DNA of 64,000 nucleotides from Dokdonella_A sp964582225 (GCA_964582225.1 CAZORA010000007.1:1-64000); one strand, 5' to 3'. Shown: positions 36,780 to 45,249, counted from the stretch's first letter. Translations and numbers: made by a program. The notes: generated by a model from the sequence alone, not told the origin.

Positions 36780-37292
36780 TCAATGATGGGTTTCTGCGTC
36801 CGACGAGTCCGGCGGCGGGTTTTTGCTGCCGGAAGACGAGCCGCTGCCGACCAGGAACTTGCCGATCAGATCCTCGAGCTGCATCGACGACTGGGTCAGC
36901 ACGAAGCGGTCGCCGTCCTTGAACATGTCGGGCGAACCGCCGGGCTGGATGCCAACGTACTGGTCGCCAAGCAAACCGCTGGTGAATATCGAGGCCGAGG
37001 AGTCGTCGGGGATGTCCCTGTAGCGCTCGTCGATGGCGAGTTCGACCTCGGCTTCGAGCTGCTGTGGATCGAGCGCGATGGACTGTACCGAGCCGATCCG
37101 CACGCCCGCGAGCTTGACCGGCGCACGCAGCTTCAACTGGCCGATATTGCCGAAGCGCGCGGTCAGGGTATAGCTCGGCCCCTGGCTGAAGTTCGCCACC
37201 GAGGTGGTCTGCGTGGCGAGATAGGCGAGCGCCGCGAATCCGAGAACGATGAACAGGCCGGTACCAACCTGAAAGGAGCGTCGCTGGGTCAT
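36780..37292 (-). CDS. mlaD: MlaD MCE-domain protein
   Basis: A 170-residue protein with one N-terminal membrane helix (GLFIVLGFAALAYLATQTTS) and an MCE domain with KLRAPVKLAGVRIGSV and SGLLGDQYVGIQPG. MlaD hexamers form the periplasmic pore above MlaE. The tail is Ser/Gly/Pro-rich and disordered. It precedes mlaC by 9 bp and follows mlaE by 132 bp, a wider gap than elsewhere in the operon. Confidence 0.95.
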   Translation of the reverse strand: MTQRRSFQVGTGLFIVLGFAALAYLATQTTSVANFSQGPSYTLTARFGNIGQLKLRAPVKLAGVRIGSVQSIALDPQQLEAEVELAIDERYRDIPDDSSASIFTSGLLGDQYVGIQPGGSPDMFKDGDRFVLTQSSMQLEDLIGKFLVGSGSSSGSKNPPPDSSDAETHH

Positions 37293-37424
37293 GACATGAA
37301 TCCGCTGAACTGAAGCGCAGCGCGCGGGCTCCGCGCGGTCGGATGGCTTCGCGTGGCCCCGCCGACAGGCGCGGCGGGGGACGGCTGGATGAATCGGTGG
37401 GTCACGATATCGACTCCTCGCGCA

Positions 37425-38195
37425 TCACATCAGGAACGCGGTCATCACGAAGTCGAGCGCGAGCACCACGATCGACGAGGCAACCACGGTGCGCGTGGTC
37501 GCATAGGCCACGCCTTCGCTGGTGGGCGGCGTGGTATAGCCCTGGAACACCGCGATTAGCGCCACGACGGCGCCGAAAGCGACGCTCTTCCAGACGCCAT
37601 TGATCACGTCCTTCCAGACGTCGACGCTGGAAGTCATGTTGGACCAGAAGCTGCCGTTGTCGAGGCCAAGCCAGGACACGCCGACCAGGTGCGCGCCGAA
37701 GATGCCGAGCGCATTGAAGATGCAAGCGAGCAGCGGCATCGCGATCAGCGCACCCAGAAACCGCGGTGCGGCGACGTAGGCCAGCGGATCGACCGCCATC
37801 ATCTCCATCGCCGCGAGCTGGTCGGTCGCCCGCATCAGGCCGATCTCGGCGGTGATCGAGGTGCCGGCGCGCCCGGCAAAGAGCAGCGCCGTCACCACCG
37901 GACCCAGCTCGCGGTAGAGCGAGAGCGAGACCACGGTACCGAGCGCTGCGGTGCCGCCGAAGATCGACAGCACGTAATAGAGCTGCAACCCCAGCACCAT
38001 GCCCACGAAAAGCCCGCTGATCATGATGATGACCAGGCTCATCGCGCCGGCGAACCACACCTGGCGAACGGTCTCGCGGAAATAGCGCAAGCTGCCCGGC
38101 AGCGCGCCCAGGATCTGCAGCAGAAACAGGCCGCAGGCGCCCACCGGGGCCAGCAGGTCGCCGAAGCTCGCACTGAAACGGCGCGCCGCGCTCAC
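37425..38195 (-). CDS. mlaE: MlaE ABC transporter permease
   Basis: A 256-residue inner-membrane permease of the MlaE/Ttg2B family. Conserved GLFVGMVLGLQLYYVLSIFG, LYRELGPVVTALLFAGRAGT and EIGLMRATDQLAAMEMMAVD segments are present, the last being the coupling helix region. Start GTG at 38195 overlaps the mlaF stop (GTGA, 38192-38195), so translation is coupled. It transports phospholipid with MlaF, D and B. Confidence 0.95.
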   Translation of the reverse strand: MSAARRFSASFGDLLAPVGACGLFLLQILGALPGSLRYFRETVRQVWFAGAMSLVIIMISGLFVGMVLGLQLYYVLSIFGGTAALGTVVSLSLYRELGPVVTALLFAGRAGTSITAEIGLMRATDQLAAMEMMAVDPLAYVAAPRFLGALIAMPLLACIFNALGIFGAHLVGVSWLGLDNGSFWSNMTSSVDVWKDVINGVWKSVAFGAVVALIAVFQGYTTPPTSEGVAYATTRTVVASSIVVLALDFVMTAFLM

Positions 38196-39031
38196 GAGAG
38201 CCGCTCCGCCGCCGGCGGAAAGCCGAGATCCGTCGCGTAGTCCCGCGCCGGATACTGGAACGGCACGGGCCCGTCCGCCTCACCGCCGAAGAACTGCCGG
38301 GTCCAGGGCGAATCGCCCTTCGCCAGCTCCTGCGGTCGGCCGCTCGCCACGATCCGCCCGCCGGCCAGCAGATAGACGAAGTCCGCCACCCGCGAAACCG
38401 CCGAAAACTCGTGGCCGACCAGGATGCTGGTGATGCCCAGCGTATCGTTCAGGGTGCGAATCAGCTTGACCACCTGATTGAGCGCGATCGGGTCGAGACC
38501 GACGAAGGGCTCGTCGTAGAGGATCAGCATCGGATCGCGCACGATCGCGCGAGCGAGAGCGACGCGCCGCGCCATGCCGCCCGAGAGCTCGTTCGGCATC
38601 AGCTCGGCGGCGCCACGCAGGCCGACCGCCTGCAGCTTGGTGAGCACGATGTTGCGCACCAGCTCCTCGGGCAGATCGAGGTGCTGGCGCAGCGGAAAAG
38701 CGACGTTTTCGAACACGCTGAAGTCGGTCAGCAGTGCCGAATTTTGAAACAGATAGCCGATCTTCTCGCGCAACCCGAACAGGTCCTCGCGCCTGAGCCG
38801 CGGCACGTCCTGGCCGTCGATGCGGATGCTGCCGGCATCCGGCCGGCGTTGCCCGGTGATGTGGCGCAGCAGGGTGGTCTTGCCGCAGCCGCTCGGCCCC
38901 ATTACCGCGGTCACCCGGCCGCGCCGGACGTCGAGATCGACGCCCTCGAAGATGGTCTTGCGACCGAGCACCGTGTGCAGGCCGCGCACTTCGATCAGCA
39001 CGGGCGCGTCCGCAGTCGAGGTTTGGCTCAC
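38192..39031 (-). CDS. mlaF: MlaF ABC transporter ATPase
   Basis: A 279-residue ATPase driving the Mla transporter. Walker A GPSGCGKT at 45-52, Q-loop FQNSAL, signature LSGGM at 149-153, Walker B LILYDEP at 169-175, H-switch in VGHEFSAVSRV. The long C-terminal extension ending ATDLGFPPAAERLS is typical of the family. First gene of mlaFEDCB; it starts 69 bp after the gmk stop, so gmk and mla may share a transcript. Confidence 0.96.
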   Translation of the reverse strand: MSQTSTADAPVLIEVRGLHTVLGRKTIFEGVDLDVRRGRVTAVMGPSGCGKTTLLRHITGQRRPDAGSIRIDGQDVPRLRREDLFGLREKIGYLFQNSALLTDFSVFENVAFPLRQHLDLPEELVRNIVLTKLQAVGLRGAAELMPNELSGGMARRVALARAIVRDPMLILYDEPFVGLDPIALNQVVKLIRTLNDTLGITSILVGHEFSAVSRVADFVYLLAGGRIVASGRPQELAKGDSPWTRQFFGGEADGPVPFQYPARDYATDLGFPPAAERLS

Positions 39032-39100
39032 GGCATCCGATCTCGCGGCTGGAAGGAATTCAGGGCGCGCGGCGCGGCGCCGAACTCGCAGGCCGCCAGC

Positions 39101-39751
39101 TTAGCCGAGGCCTGCCGAATCCCGCCAGCCGCGCACCTCCCCGGCCAGCAGATCGCGCAGCAGCGCTTCATTGCGGGCGAGCTGGGTCGCAGTGCGCAGG
39201 CGACGTGCGGAGACGATCGAGCGCAGGTCGCCGAGCGCGTCGGCAAACTCGTCGTTGATCACCAGATAGTCGAACTCGTGGGCGTGGGCGACTTCCTCGC
39301 AGGAGGCGGTCAGGCGCCGATTGATGGTGGCCGCGTCATCGGACGCGCGAGTGCGCAAGCGTCGCTCGAGCTCGACGCGCGAAGGCGGCAGGATGAACAC
39401 GCTGAGCGCCTCGGGCAGCGCCGCGCGCACCTGACGGGCGCCCTGCCAGTCGATTTCGAGCAGCACGTCGCGGCCCTGCGCCAGCAGCGGCTCGACCGCG
39501 CTGCGCGAAGTGCCATAGCGATGCCCGAACACCTCGGCGTGCTCGAGGAACAGGTTCTGCTCGACCATCCGCGCGAACACCCCCTCGTTGACGAAGTGGT
39601 ACTGCTCGCCGTCGCGATCCTGCGGCCGCAACGGCCGCGTGGTGTGCGAGATCGACAGCGCAATCTCCGGCTCGCGCTCGAGCAGGGCGTGCACCAGGCT
39701 GGTCTTGCCGGTGCCCGACGGCGCCGAAATGATGTAGAGGGTTCCGCTCAC
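39101..39751 (-). CDS. gmk: Guanylate kinase
   Basis: A 216-residue kinase converting GMP and dGMP to the diphosphates. P-loop SAPSGTGKTSL at 9-19, GMP-binding SHTTRPLRPQDRDGEQYHFV, and LLEIDWQGARQVR. Start GTG at 39751. The order yicC-gmk is conserved; rpoZ, the usual next gene, is displaced by the mla block. Confidence 0.96.
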   Translation of the reverse strand: MSGTLYIISAPSGTGKTSLVHALLEREPEIALSISHTTRPLRPQDRDGEQYHFVNEGVFARMVEQNLFLEHAEVFGHRYGTSRSAVEPLLAQGRDVLLEIDWQGARQVRAALPEALSVFILPPSRVELERRLRTRASDDAATINRRLTASCEEVAHAHEFDYLVINDEFADALGDLRSIVSARRLRTATQLARNEALLRDLLAGEVRGWRDSAGLG

Positions 39752-39841
39752 GCAGCATCACCGCGGGTGAAAAACAAAATGGAAACAGGCGTTCCGGCGC
39801 GCGTCAACCGCTGCCGCGATGCCGACCGCGACCGACGCCGG

Positions 39842-40690
39842 CTACTCAAGATTCTGCACCTGCTCGCGCATCTGCTCGATCAGCACCTTGAGCTCGACCG
39901 CGGCCGAGGTGGTCTCGGCGTCGGCGGCCTTCGAGCCGAGGGTGTTCGCCTCGCGGTTGAATTCCTGCATGAGGAAGTCGAGGCGCCGCCCGATCGGCTC
40001 GGCGAGGCCGGCGATGCGGCGCGCCTCGGCAATGTGGGCGTCGAGTCGATCGAGCTCTTCGTCGACATCCAGACGCTGCAGCTGCAGCACGACCTCCTGC
40101 TCCAGTCGACCCGGATCGAGCGGCTGGCGCAGCTCCGCCAGGCGCGCGTCGAGCCGCGCCCGCAGCGCCTGGCGAAGCGCCGGCAGATGCGCGCGCACTG
40201 CGCCGGTGATGCGCTCGATCGCGTCCAGGCGTTCGCCGAGAAAAGCCCCCAGGCGCGCGCCTTCACGCTCGCGGGTGGCGATCAGTTCGTCGAGCCCGCG
40301 GTCGAGCAGGTCCAGCGAGGCGTCACTCAGGCCCTGGCGATCGAGCGGCTCCTCGAGCAGCAGCCCCGGCCAGCCGAGCAGGCTGGTGAAATCCACCTGC
40401 AGCACCGGAAATTTCGCCGCCAGCAGATGCGCGGTCTCGGCCAGGCGCGCGGTGAGAGCCGCGTCGAGCGTGATTGCGGCGGCGTCCGCGCGCGGCTTCC
40501 AGCGAAGACTCAGATCGACTTTGCCGCGACCAAGGCGCGAGCTCACCCGCTCGCGCAGCGCCGGCTCGAGCGCGCGCAGCTCGTCCGGCAGGCGCAGGCC
40601 GAGCTCGAGCCAGCGGTGGTTGACCGAGCGCAGCTCGAAGCTCAGCGAGCCGCGTGCGGTATCGGCCTCGACGCTGGCGTAGGCGGTCAT
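39842..40690 (-). CDS. YicC family endoribonuclease
   Basis: A 282-residue YicC-like protein: start MTAYASVEADTARGSLSFEL, then RSVNHRWLELGLRLPDELRA and the C-terminal GRRLDFLMQEFNREANTLGS and MREQVQNLE ending. Recent work on E. coli YicC shows RNase activity on small RNA; before that it was of unknown function. The ATG at 40690 fits the family; it lies 90 bp upstream of gmk and is divergent from rph (103 bp between starts). Confidence 0.94.
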   Translation of the reverse strand: MTAYASVEADTARGSLSFELRSVNHRWLELGLRLPDELRALEPALRERVSSRLGRGKVDLSLRWKPRADAAAITLDAALTARLAETAHLLAAKFPVLQVDFTSLLGWPGLLLEEPLDRQGLSDASLDLLDRGLDELIATREREGARLGAFLGERLDAIERITGAVRAHLPALRQALRARLDARLAELRQPLDPGRLEQEVVLQLQRLDVDEELDRLDAHIAEARRIAGLAEPIGRRLDFLMQEFNREANTLGSKAADAETTSAAVELKVLIEQMREQVQNLE

Positions 40691-40793
40691 GCTGCGCAAT
40701 GGAGGGCTCCCGCAGGCGAATCCCGCGCAAGGTAGCACAGCGCGCGGCCCGTCCGCGGCTAGACTAGGCGGCTGTTTCGAAGCCGGATCCGAG

Positions 40794-41525
40794 ATGCCCA
40801 TTCCGACCCGTCCAAGCGGCCGCGAGGCCGACCAGCTGCGTCCGCTCATGATCGAGCGCCACTACACCCACCACGCCGAAGGCTCGGTGCTGATCGGCTG
40901 CGGTGGCACCCGCGTGCTGTGCACGGCCAGTGTCGAGGAAAAGGTGCCGCCCTTCCTGCGCGGCAAGGGTGAGGGATGGGTCACGGCGGAATACGGCATG
41001 CTGCCGCGCGCCACCGGCCAGCGCACTCAGCGCGAGGCGGCGCGCGGTGGCCAGGGCGGACGCACCATGGAGATCCAGCGCCTGATCGGCCGCGCGCTGC
41101 GCGCCTGCGTCGACCGCCAGGCGCTGGGTGAGCGCACGATCACGCTCGACTGCGACGTGCTGCAGGCCGACGGCGGCACCCGCACCGCCTCGATCACTGG
41201 CGCCTACGTGGCCCTGGTCGACGCGGTGCGCTGGCTGCTCGAGCGCCGACTGCTCAAGCGCGATCCGATCCACGGCGCCGTCGCTGCGATCTCGGTCGGC
41301 ATCTGGCAGGGCTTGCCGGTGCTCGATCTCGACTACGCCGAGGACTCCACTTGCGACACCGACATGAACGTGGTGATGAATGACGGCGGTGGCTTCATCG
41401 AGCTGCAGGGTACGGCCGAAGGTCACGCCTTCCGGCGCGAGGAAATGGACGCCCTGCTGCAGCTCGCGACGGACGGCATCGAAGCCCTGATCGCCGCGCA
41501 GCGCAGCGCCCTGGCGCGGGACTGA
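40794..41525 (+). CDS. rph: Ribonuclease PH
   Basis: A 243-residue phosphorolytic 3' exonuclease that trims tRNA precursors. Signature: start RPSGREADQLRPLMIERHYT, GKGEGWVTAEYGMLPRATGQ, RAARGGQGGRTMEIQRL-type loop and CDVLQADGGTRTASITGAYV. Full length and unlike the truncated E. coli K-12 frame. The ATG at 40794 fits the family N-terminus. It is followed 5 bp later by rdgB. Confidence 0.96.
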   Translation: MPIPTRPSGREADQLRPLMIERHYTHHAEGSVLIGCGGTRVLCTASVEEKVPPFLRGKGEGWVTAEYGMLPRATGQRTQREAARGGQGGRTMEIQRLIGRALRACVDRQALGERTITLDCDVLQADGGTRTASITGAYVALVDAVRWLLERRLLKRDPIHGAVAAISVGIWQGLPVLDLDYAEDSTCDTDMNVVMNDGGGFIELQGTAEGHAFRREEMDALLQLATDGIEALIAAQRSALARD

Positions 41526-41530
41526 CGCGC

Positions 41531-42130
41531 GTGCGCCGGGTCGTCGTCGCCAGCGGCAACGCCGGCAAGATCGCCGAGATGCGCGCGATCCTCGCCGGCA
41601 GCGGGTTCGAACTGGTGGGGCAGCACGAGCTCGGCATCGTCGAGGCGGAGGAAACCGCGCCGACCTTCATCGAGAACGCGCTGGCCAAGGCCCGCCACGC
41701 CTCGCGCGCGGCGCGCCTGCCCGCGCTCGCCGACGACTCCGGCCTGTGCGTGGACGCGCTCGGCGGCGCCCCCGGCATCCGCTCGGCGCGCTACGCGGGC
41801 CGCCACGGCGACAGCGCAGCGAACATCGCGCGCCTGCTCGGCGAGCTCGAAAAGTGCGGACCTGGAAGCCGGCGCGCGCATTTCCACTGCAGCATCGTGC
41901 TGCTTTCCGATCCCGACGATCCCGCGCCGCTGCTGGCCGAAGGGCGCTGGAACGGAAGCATCCTCCTGGCGCCGCGCGGCAGCGGCGGGTTCGGCTACGA
42001 CCCAGTGTTCCTGCCGGCCGACGGCGACGGACGCAGCGCCGCCGAGCTCGACTGCGCGAGCAAGAACCGCCTGAGTCACCGCGCGCTGGCGCTGGCGCGG
42101 CTGCTGGAGCTGCTGGCGGCGGCACACTGA
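41531..42130 (+). CDS. rdgB: dITP/XTP pyrophosphatase RdgB
   Basis: A 199-residue HAM1-family enzyme that removes non-canonical purine triphosphates. Landmarks: VVASGNAGKIAEMRAIL, FIENALAKARHAS, PALADDSGLCVDALGGAPG and GFGYDPVFLP. Start GTG at 41531, 5 bp after rph. In many relatives hemW follows; here two secreted-protein genes intervene. A weak 7-bp hairpin (42146-42167, CACGCAT / ATGCGTG) lies after the stop. Confidence 0.95.
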   Translation: MRRVVVASGNAGKIAEMRAILAGSGFELVGQHELGIVEAEETAPTFIENALAKARHASRAARLPALADDSGLCVDALGGAPGIRSARYAGRHGDSAANIARLLGELEKCGPGSRRAHFHCSIVLLSDPDDPAPLLAEGRWNGSILLAPRGSGGFGYDPVFLPADGDGRSAAELDCASKNRLSHRALALARLLELLAAAH

Positions 42131-42300
42131 AGGTGTTATGCCCTCCACGCATGCGCTTGAATGCGTGACGCACTTGGCGAATCGGCCGTGAAATGACGCA
42201 CGATGCGACCGTCAGGCGTGCCGCTTAAACCGCTTGCAGTCATGTGCCAGACTACCGCCGCGGCCAGTTCGGCCGCACGATGCTTCACGGAGATCATCCT

Positions 42301-42882
42301 ATGTTTCGCAAATCAACGCTCAGCGCCGCACTCGCAGTCGCACTTCTCACGGTCGGCGGCTCGGCCTGCGCAGAACCTTCCTCGAGCGGCTCGCAGATGA
42401 ACGCCGCACCCATCGTTTTCCAGCACCTGCCGGGCGCCGACAACGCGCTCGAAAACGGCAACGCGCCACTGGCAGGCACGCACTACTATTTCGTTCCAGC
42501 CGGCGGGTTCGTGCGCCGTGACAGCATCAATTCGCTGGCGAACGTTGGCCTTGGCTGCATCGGCAGCGATGTGAATGCGACCCTGAACGCCGACGTGCAG
42601 CTCCCCGCAGGCGCCGAGATTCTCGGGGTACGGATTTTCTACCATGCGCCCAATGCGGGAGACCAAATTCGCGGCTGGTTCACGAGCTATGACGGTGCCG
42701 GCGGCTATACCGACCTGATCAGCGCATCGACCACCCAGACCGGCGGCTACTTCAGCGAATACTTCACGCCCGGCACGACGTTCAGCATCGATCCCGTCAC
42801 ATTCGCCTATGCCCTCAACACCCGCTTCTTAGGTTCGACCGATGTCGAGATGTGCGGCATGCGCGTTTTCTGGCAAGACTGA
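42301..42882 (+). CDS. Secreted protein of unknown function (family member D)
   Basis: A 193-residue protein with a signal peptide (MFRKSTLSAALAVALLTVGG, cleavage near CAEP). Mature part: VGLGCIGSDVNATLNADVQL, then LPAGAEILGVRIFYHAPNAG, a Gly/Thr/Tyr-rich middle, and C-terminal VEMCGMRVFWQD. The order Cys, LP-x-G, hydrophobic-Y/F, terminal C-G-x-R-V mirrors the next gene and the three genes at 18.5-20.5 kb. GGAG stands 8 nt before the ATG. Probably a beta-sandwich with a Cys-Cys bridge between the first and last motifs. No known domain recognised. It is inserted between rdgB and hemW. Confidence 0.72.
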   Translation: MFRKSTLSAALAVALLTVGGSACAEPSSSGSQMNAAPIVFQHLPGADNALENGNAPLAGTHYYFVPAGGFVRRDSINSLANVGLGCIGSDVNATLNADVQLPAGAEILGVRIFYHAPNAGDQIRGWFTSYDGAGGYTDLISASTTQTGGYFSEYFTPGTTFSIDPVTFAYALNTRFLGSTDVEMCGMRVFWQD

Positions 42883-42894
42883 CGGGAGATCGCC

Positions 42895-43548
42895 ATGAAC
42901 AATCATCAAATCCGGCGGCGATCGACACTACAGCCGCTGGGCTGGGCGCTCGCTGGTCTACTCGCATCGGCCAGCGTCGGCGCGGCGCCAGCCGAAATGC
43001 TTTCCTCGGCCGAAGGCCGAGCTGCAGCGGCGCCGCCGACCAGCCAGGTCGCAGTCGACGCCAGCGCCCTCGACGCAATAACGCCCGCCGCGCTGACCTG
43101 GAATTACCTCAACGTGGCCGGAAGCATCTTCCAGGACCGTCAGGATACGGACACCTTCTATACCGATCTTGGGGATGGCTGCGTGTATCTGACGGCCGGC
43201 AATCGCCTGGAGACCAAGCTGATGCTGCCGGAGGGCGCCTACGTTCGTTACGTGCGCGCCTTCTTCTACGACACGAGCCCTCAGGATCTCTACGTCTGGC
43301 TCGTGAAGTTCGATGGCGCAGGCATGAATCAGGATCTCAGATATGTGACTTCGAGCGGTGACAGTGGCTACGGGACGACCTTGAGCAGTCTCGTCAACTA
43401 CACGGTCGATCACTACGAGAGCCCGCTGTCTCTGGTGATGGGATCGTACGTTCATGACTCCAGTCTGCAGCTCTGCGGCGTCAGGATTGCCTACTACACG
43501 GCGCAACAGATGCTGGACGATACGATCTTCAAAGACGACTTCGACTGA
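42895..43548 (+). CDS. Secreted protein of unknown function (family member E) with C-terminal IFKDDFD
   Basis: A 217-residue protein, 12 bp after member D. Signal peptide with an Arg-rich start (MNNHQIRRRSTLQPLGWALA, cleavage near GAAP). Mature elements: LTWNYLNVAGS, LGDGCVYLTAGN, LMLPEGAYVRYVRAFFYDTS and LQLCGVRIAYYT, then a short tail ending LDDTIFKDDFD. The tail resembles the IFxDGFE endings I recall on many secreted proteins of Lysobacterales and may be a sorting or processing signal; that is inference. Function unknown. A perfect 14-bp hairpin follows. Confidence 0.75.
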   Translation: MNNHQIRRRSTLQPLGWALAGLLASASVGAAPAEMLSSAEGRAAAAPPTSQVAVDASALDAITPAALTWNYLNVAGSIFQDRQDTDTFYTDLGDGCVYLTAGNRLETKLMLPEGAYVRYVRAFFYDTSPQDLYVWLVKFDGAGMNQDLRYVTSSGDSGYGTTLSSLVNYTVDHYESPLSLVMGSYVHDSSLQLCGVRIAYYTAQQMLDDTIFKDDFD

Positions 43549-43583
43549 AGGCTTGCGCCGCGTCGAACGGACGTTCGGCGCGC

Positions 43584-43620
43584 GCGGCGCGGCTGCGGAC
43601 CTTGATCGCAGCCGCGCCGC
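43584..43620 (+). terminator. Long perfect hairpin between the secreted pair and hemW
   Basis: GCGGCGCGGCTGCG and CGCAGCCGCGCCGC form a perfect 14-bp stem with a 9-nt loop, 36 bp after the member E stop and 22 bp before the hemW ATG. No T-run follows. A TAGAAT -10-like hexamer for hemW lies just after it (43631-43636). Confidence 0.5.
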
Positions 43621-43641
43621 CCGCACGGCGTAGAATGCGGC

Positions 43642-44817
43642 ATGCTGCTGGCGCCGCCGCTTTCGCTCTACGTCCACGTCCCGTGGTGCGTCAAGAAGTG
43701 CCCCTACTGCGACTTCAATTCGCACGCGCAGCGCGGCGCCCTGCCGATCGATGAGTACGTCGCGGCGCTGCTCGCGGATCTGGCCCGCGACCTGCGTGAG
43801 CACCGCGGCGCGATCGGCGATCGCTCGATCGAAAGCGTATTCTTCGGCGGCGGCACGCCGAGCCTGTTCCCGCCGTTGGCGATCGCGCGCATCCTGGCCG
43901 GCGTCGCCGCGCAGATCGAGCTCGCCGCCAGCGCCGAAGTCACGCTCGAAACAAACCCCGGCACGGTCGAGCACGGGCGCTTCGACGGCTATCTCGCGGC
44001 CGGGGTCAACCGGCTCAGCATCGGCGCGCAGAGCTTCGACGACGCGCTGCTGCGCCGCCTCGGCCGCATCCACTCGGCCGGCGAGATCGAGCGCGCGGTG
44101 AAGCGGGCGCAGGCCGCCGGCTTCGACAACGTGAACCTCGACCTGATGTACGCGCTGCCGACGCAGACCGTGGCCGGCGCGCTTGCCGACCTCGCGCGGG
44201 CGCTGGCGCTGGCGCCGACCCACGTCTCGCACTACCAGCTCACCATCGAGCCGAACACGGTGTTCGCCAAGCGGCCGCCGCCGCTGCCCGACGAGGACAG
44301 CGCCTGGGACATGCAGGAGGCCTGCCAGCGCGCGCTCGCCGCGGCCGGCTACGCGCAGTACGAGGTGTCGGCCTACGCGCGCCCTGGCCGTCGCTGCGCG
44401 CACAACCTCAACTACTGGCACTTCGGCGACTATCTCGGCATCGGTGCCGGCGCCCACGGCAAGCTGAGCGACCCCGCCAGCGGCGCGGTCGTGCGCACGA
44501 CCAAACTGACGACGCCGCAGGGCTATCTCGAACGCGCCGCGCGCCGCGAAACCTTCGGCAAGGAAACCACGGTCGATCCGCGCGAGCTGCCCTTCGAGTT
44601 CATGCTGAACGCGCTGCGCCTCGTCGAAGGGGTGCCGAGCGCGCTGTTCGGCGCGCGCACGGGGCTCGCCGACTCCGCGATCGCGCGCCCGCTGGCGGAG
44701 CTCCGCGCGCACGGCTGGCTCGAACCCGACCCGGCACAGATCCGCCCGACCGCGCAGGGCCAGCGCTTCCTGAACGACCTGATGGCGGCCTTCCTGCCGC
44801 CGCCCGCGTCCTCATAG
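43642..44817 (+). CDS. hemW: Heme chaperone HemW (radical SAM)
   Basis: A 391-residue radical-SAM family protein that delivers heme to membrane enzymes; it was long annotated as oxygen-independent coproporphyrinogen oxidase. The cluster motif is C16-x3-C20-x2-C23 (WCVKKCPYCDFNSH), without the extra N-terminal Cys of HemN. Also GGGTPSLF and NPGTVEHGRF. Full length, with the C-terminal HemN_C region. Its stop overlaps the end of the convergent CopD-like gene by six bases. Confidence 0.95.
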   Translation: MLLAPPLSLYVHVPWCVKKCPYCDFNSHAQRGALPIDEYVAALLADLARDLREHRGAIGDRSIESVFFGGGTPSLFPPLAIARILAGVAAQIELAASAEVTLETNPGTVEHGRFDGYLAAGVNRLSIGAQSFDDALLRRLGRIHSAGEIERAVKRAQAAGFDNVNLDLMYALPTQTVAGALADLARALALAPTHVSHYQLTIEPNTVFAKRPPPLPDEDSAWDMQEACQRALAAAGYAQYEVSAYARPGRRCAHNLNYWHFGDYLGIGAGAHGKLSDPASGAVVRTTKLTTPQGYLERAARRETFGKETTVDPRELPFEFMLNALRLVEGVPSALFGARTGLADSAIARPLAELRAHGWLEPDPAQIRPTAQGQRFLNDLMAAFLPPPASS

Positions 44818-45249
44818 CAGGAACATCGCCCGCGCGAAGAACACGATGCCGACCATCAGACCCAGCACGATGCGGTGCGTATAGCGAAAGCGACAGGGGC
44901 TCATGCGTCCGCGCAGCCCCGCCCAGATCGTGCTGACGAACACGCCGAGCACGCCGAAGGCCAGCAGCACCTTGAGGTTCAGCATCACTCCGAAGCGGCT
45001 GTCGAGGCAGCCGAAGCCGGGGCAGCGCACCGAATACATGGCGAAGCCGCTCAGAAACAGCAGCAGCACGACCAGCGGCATGAAGCGTCGCGCGCGTCTC
45101 AGGATCAGCTCTTCGATCCGCGCCATTTCGGCGGCGGCGAGCTGCCGGTGAAAGCTCTCGATCACCAGCACCTCGAACGCCACCGCGCCGACGAAAACGA
45201 TCGCGCAGGCCAGGTGCGCGAGTTGAATCCAGCCGTACCAGGCCGCCAT
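44812..45249 (-). CDS. CopD-like four-helix membrane protein
   Basis: A 145-residue protein with about four membrane helices: residues 4-24 (AHLACAIVFVGAVAFEVLVI with an early His), about 57-75 (FMPLVVLLLFLSGFAMY), 88-110 (LNLKVLLAFGVLGVFVSTIW) and a C-terminal one (IVLGLMVGIVFFARAMFLL). This resembles the CopD/DUF2269 group of small copper- or redox-related membrane proteins, but no decisive motif is present. The ATG at 45249 has GGAGGA upstream. It converges with hemW and is divergent from the B12 riboswitch/btuB unit. Confidence 0.7.
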   Translation of the reverse strand: MAAWYGWIQLAHLACAIVFVGAVAFEVLVIESFHRQLAAAEMARIEELILRRARRFMPLVVLLLFLSGFAMYSVRCPGFGCLDSRFGVMLNLKVLLAFGVLGVFVSTIWAGLRGRMSPCRFRYTHRIVLGLMVGIVFFARAMFLL

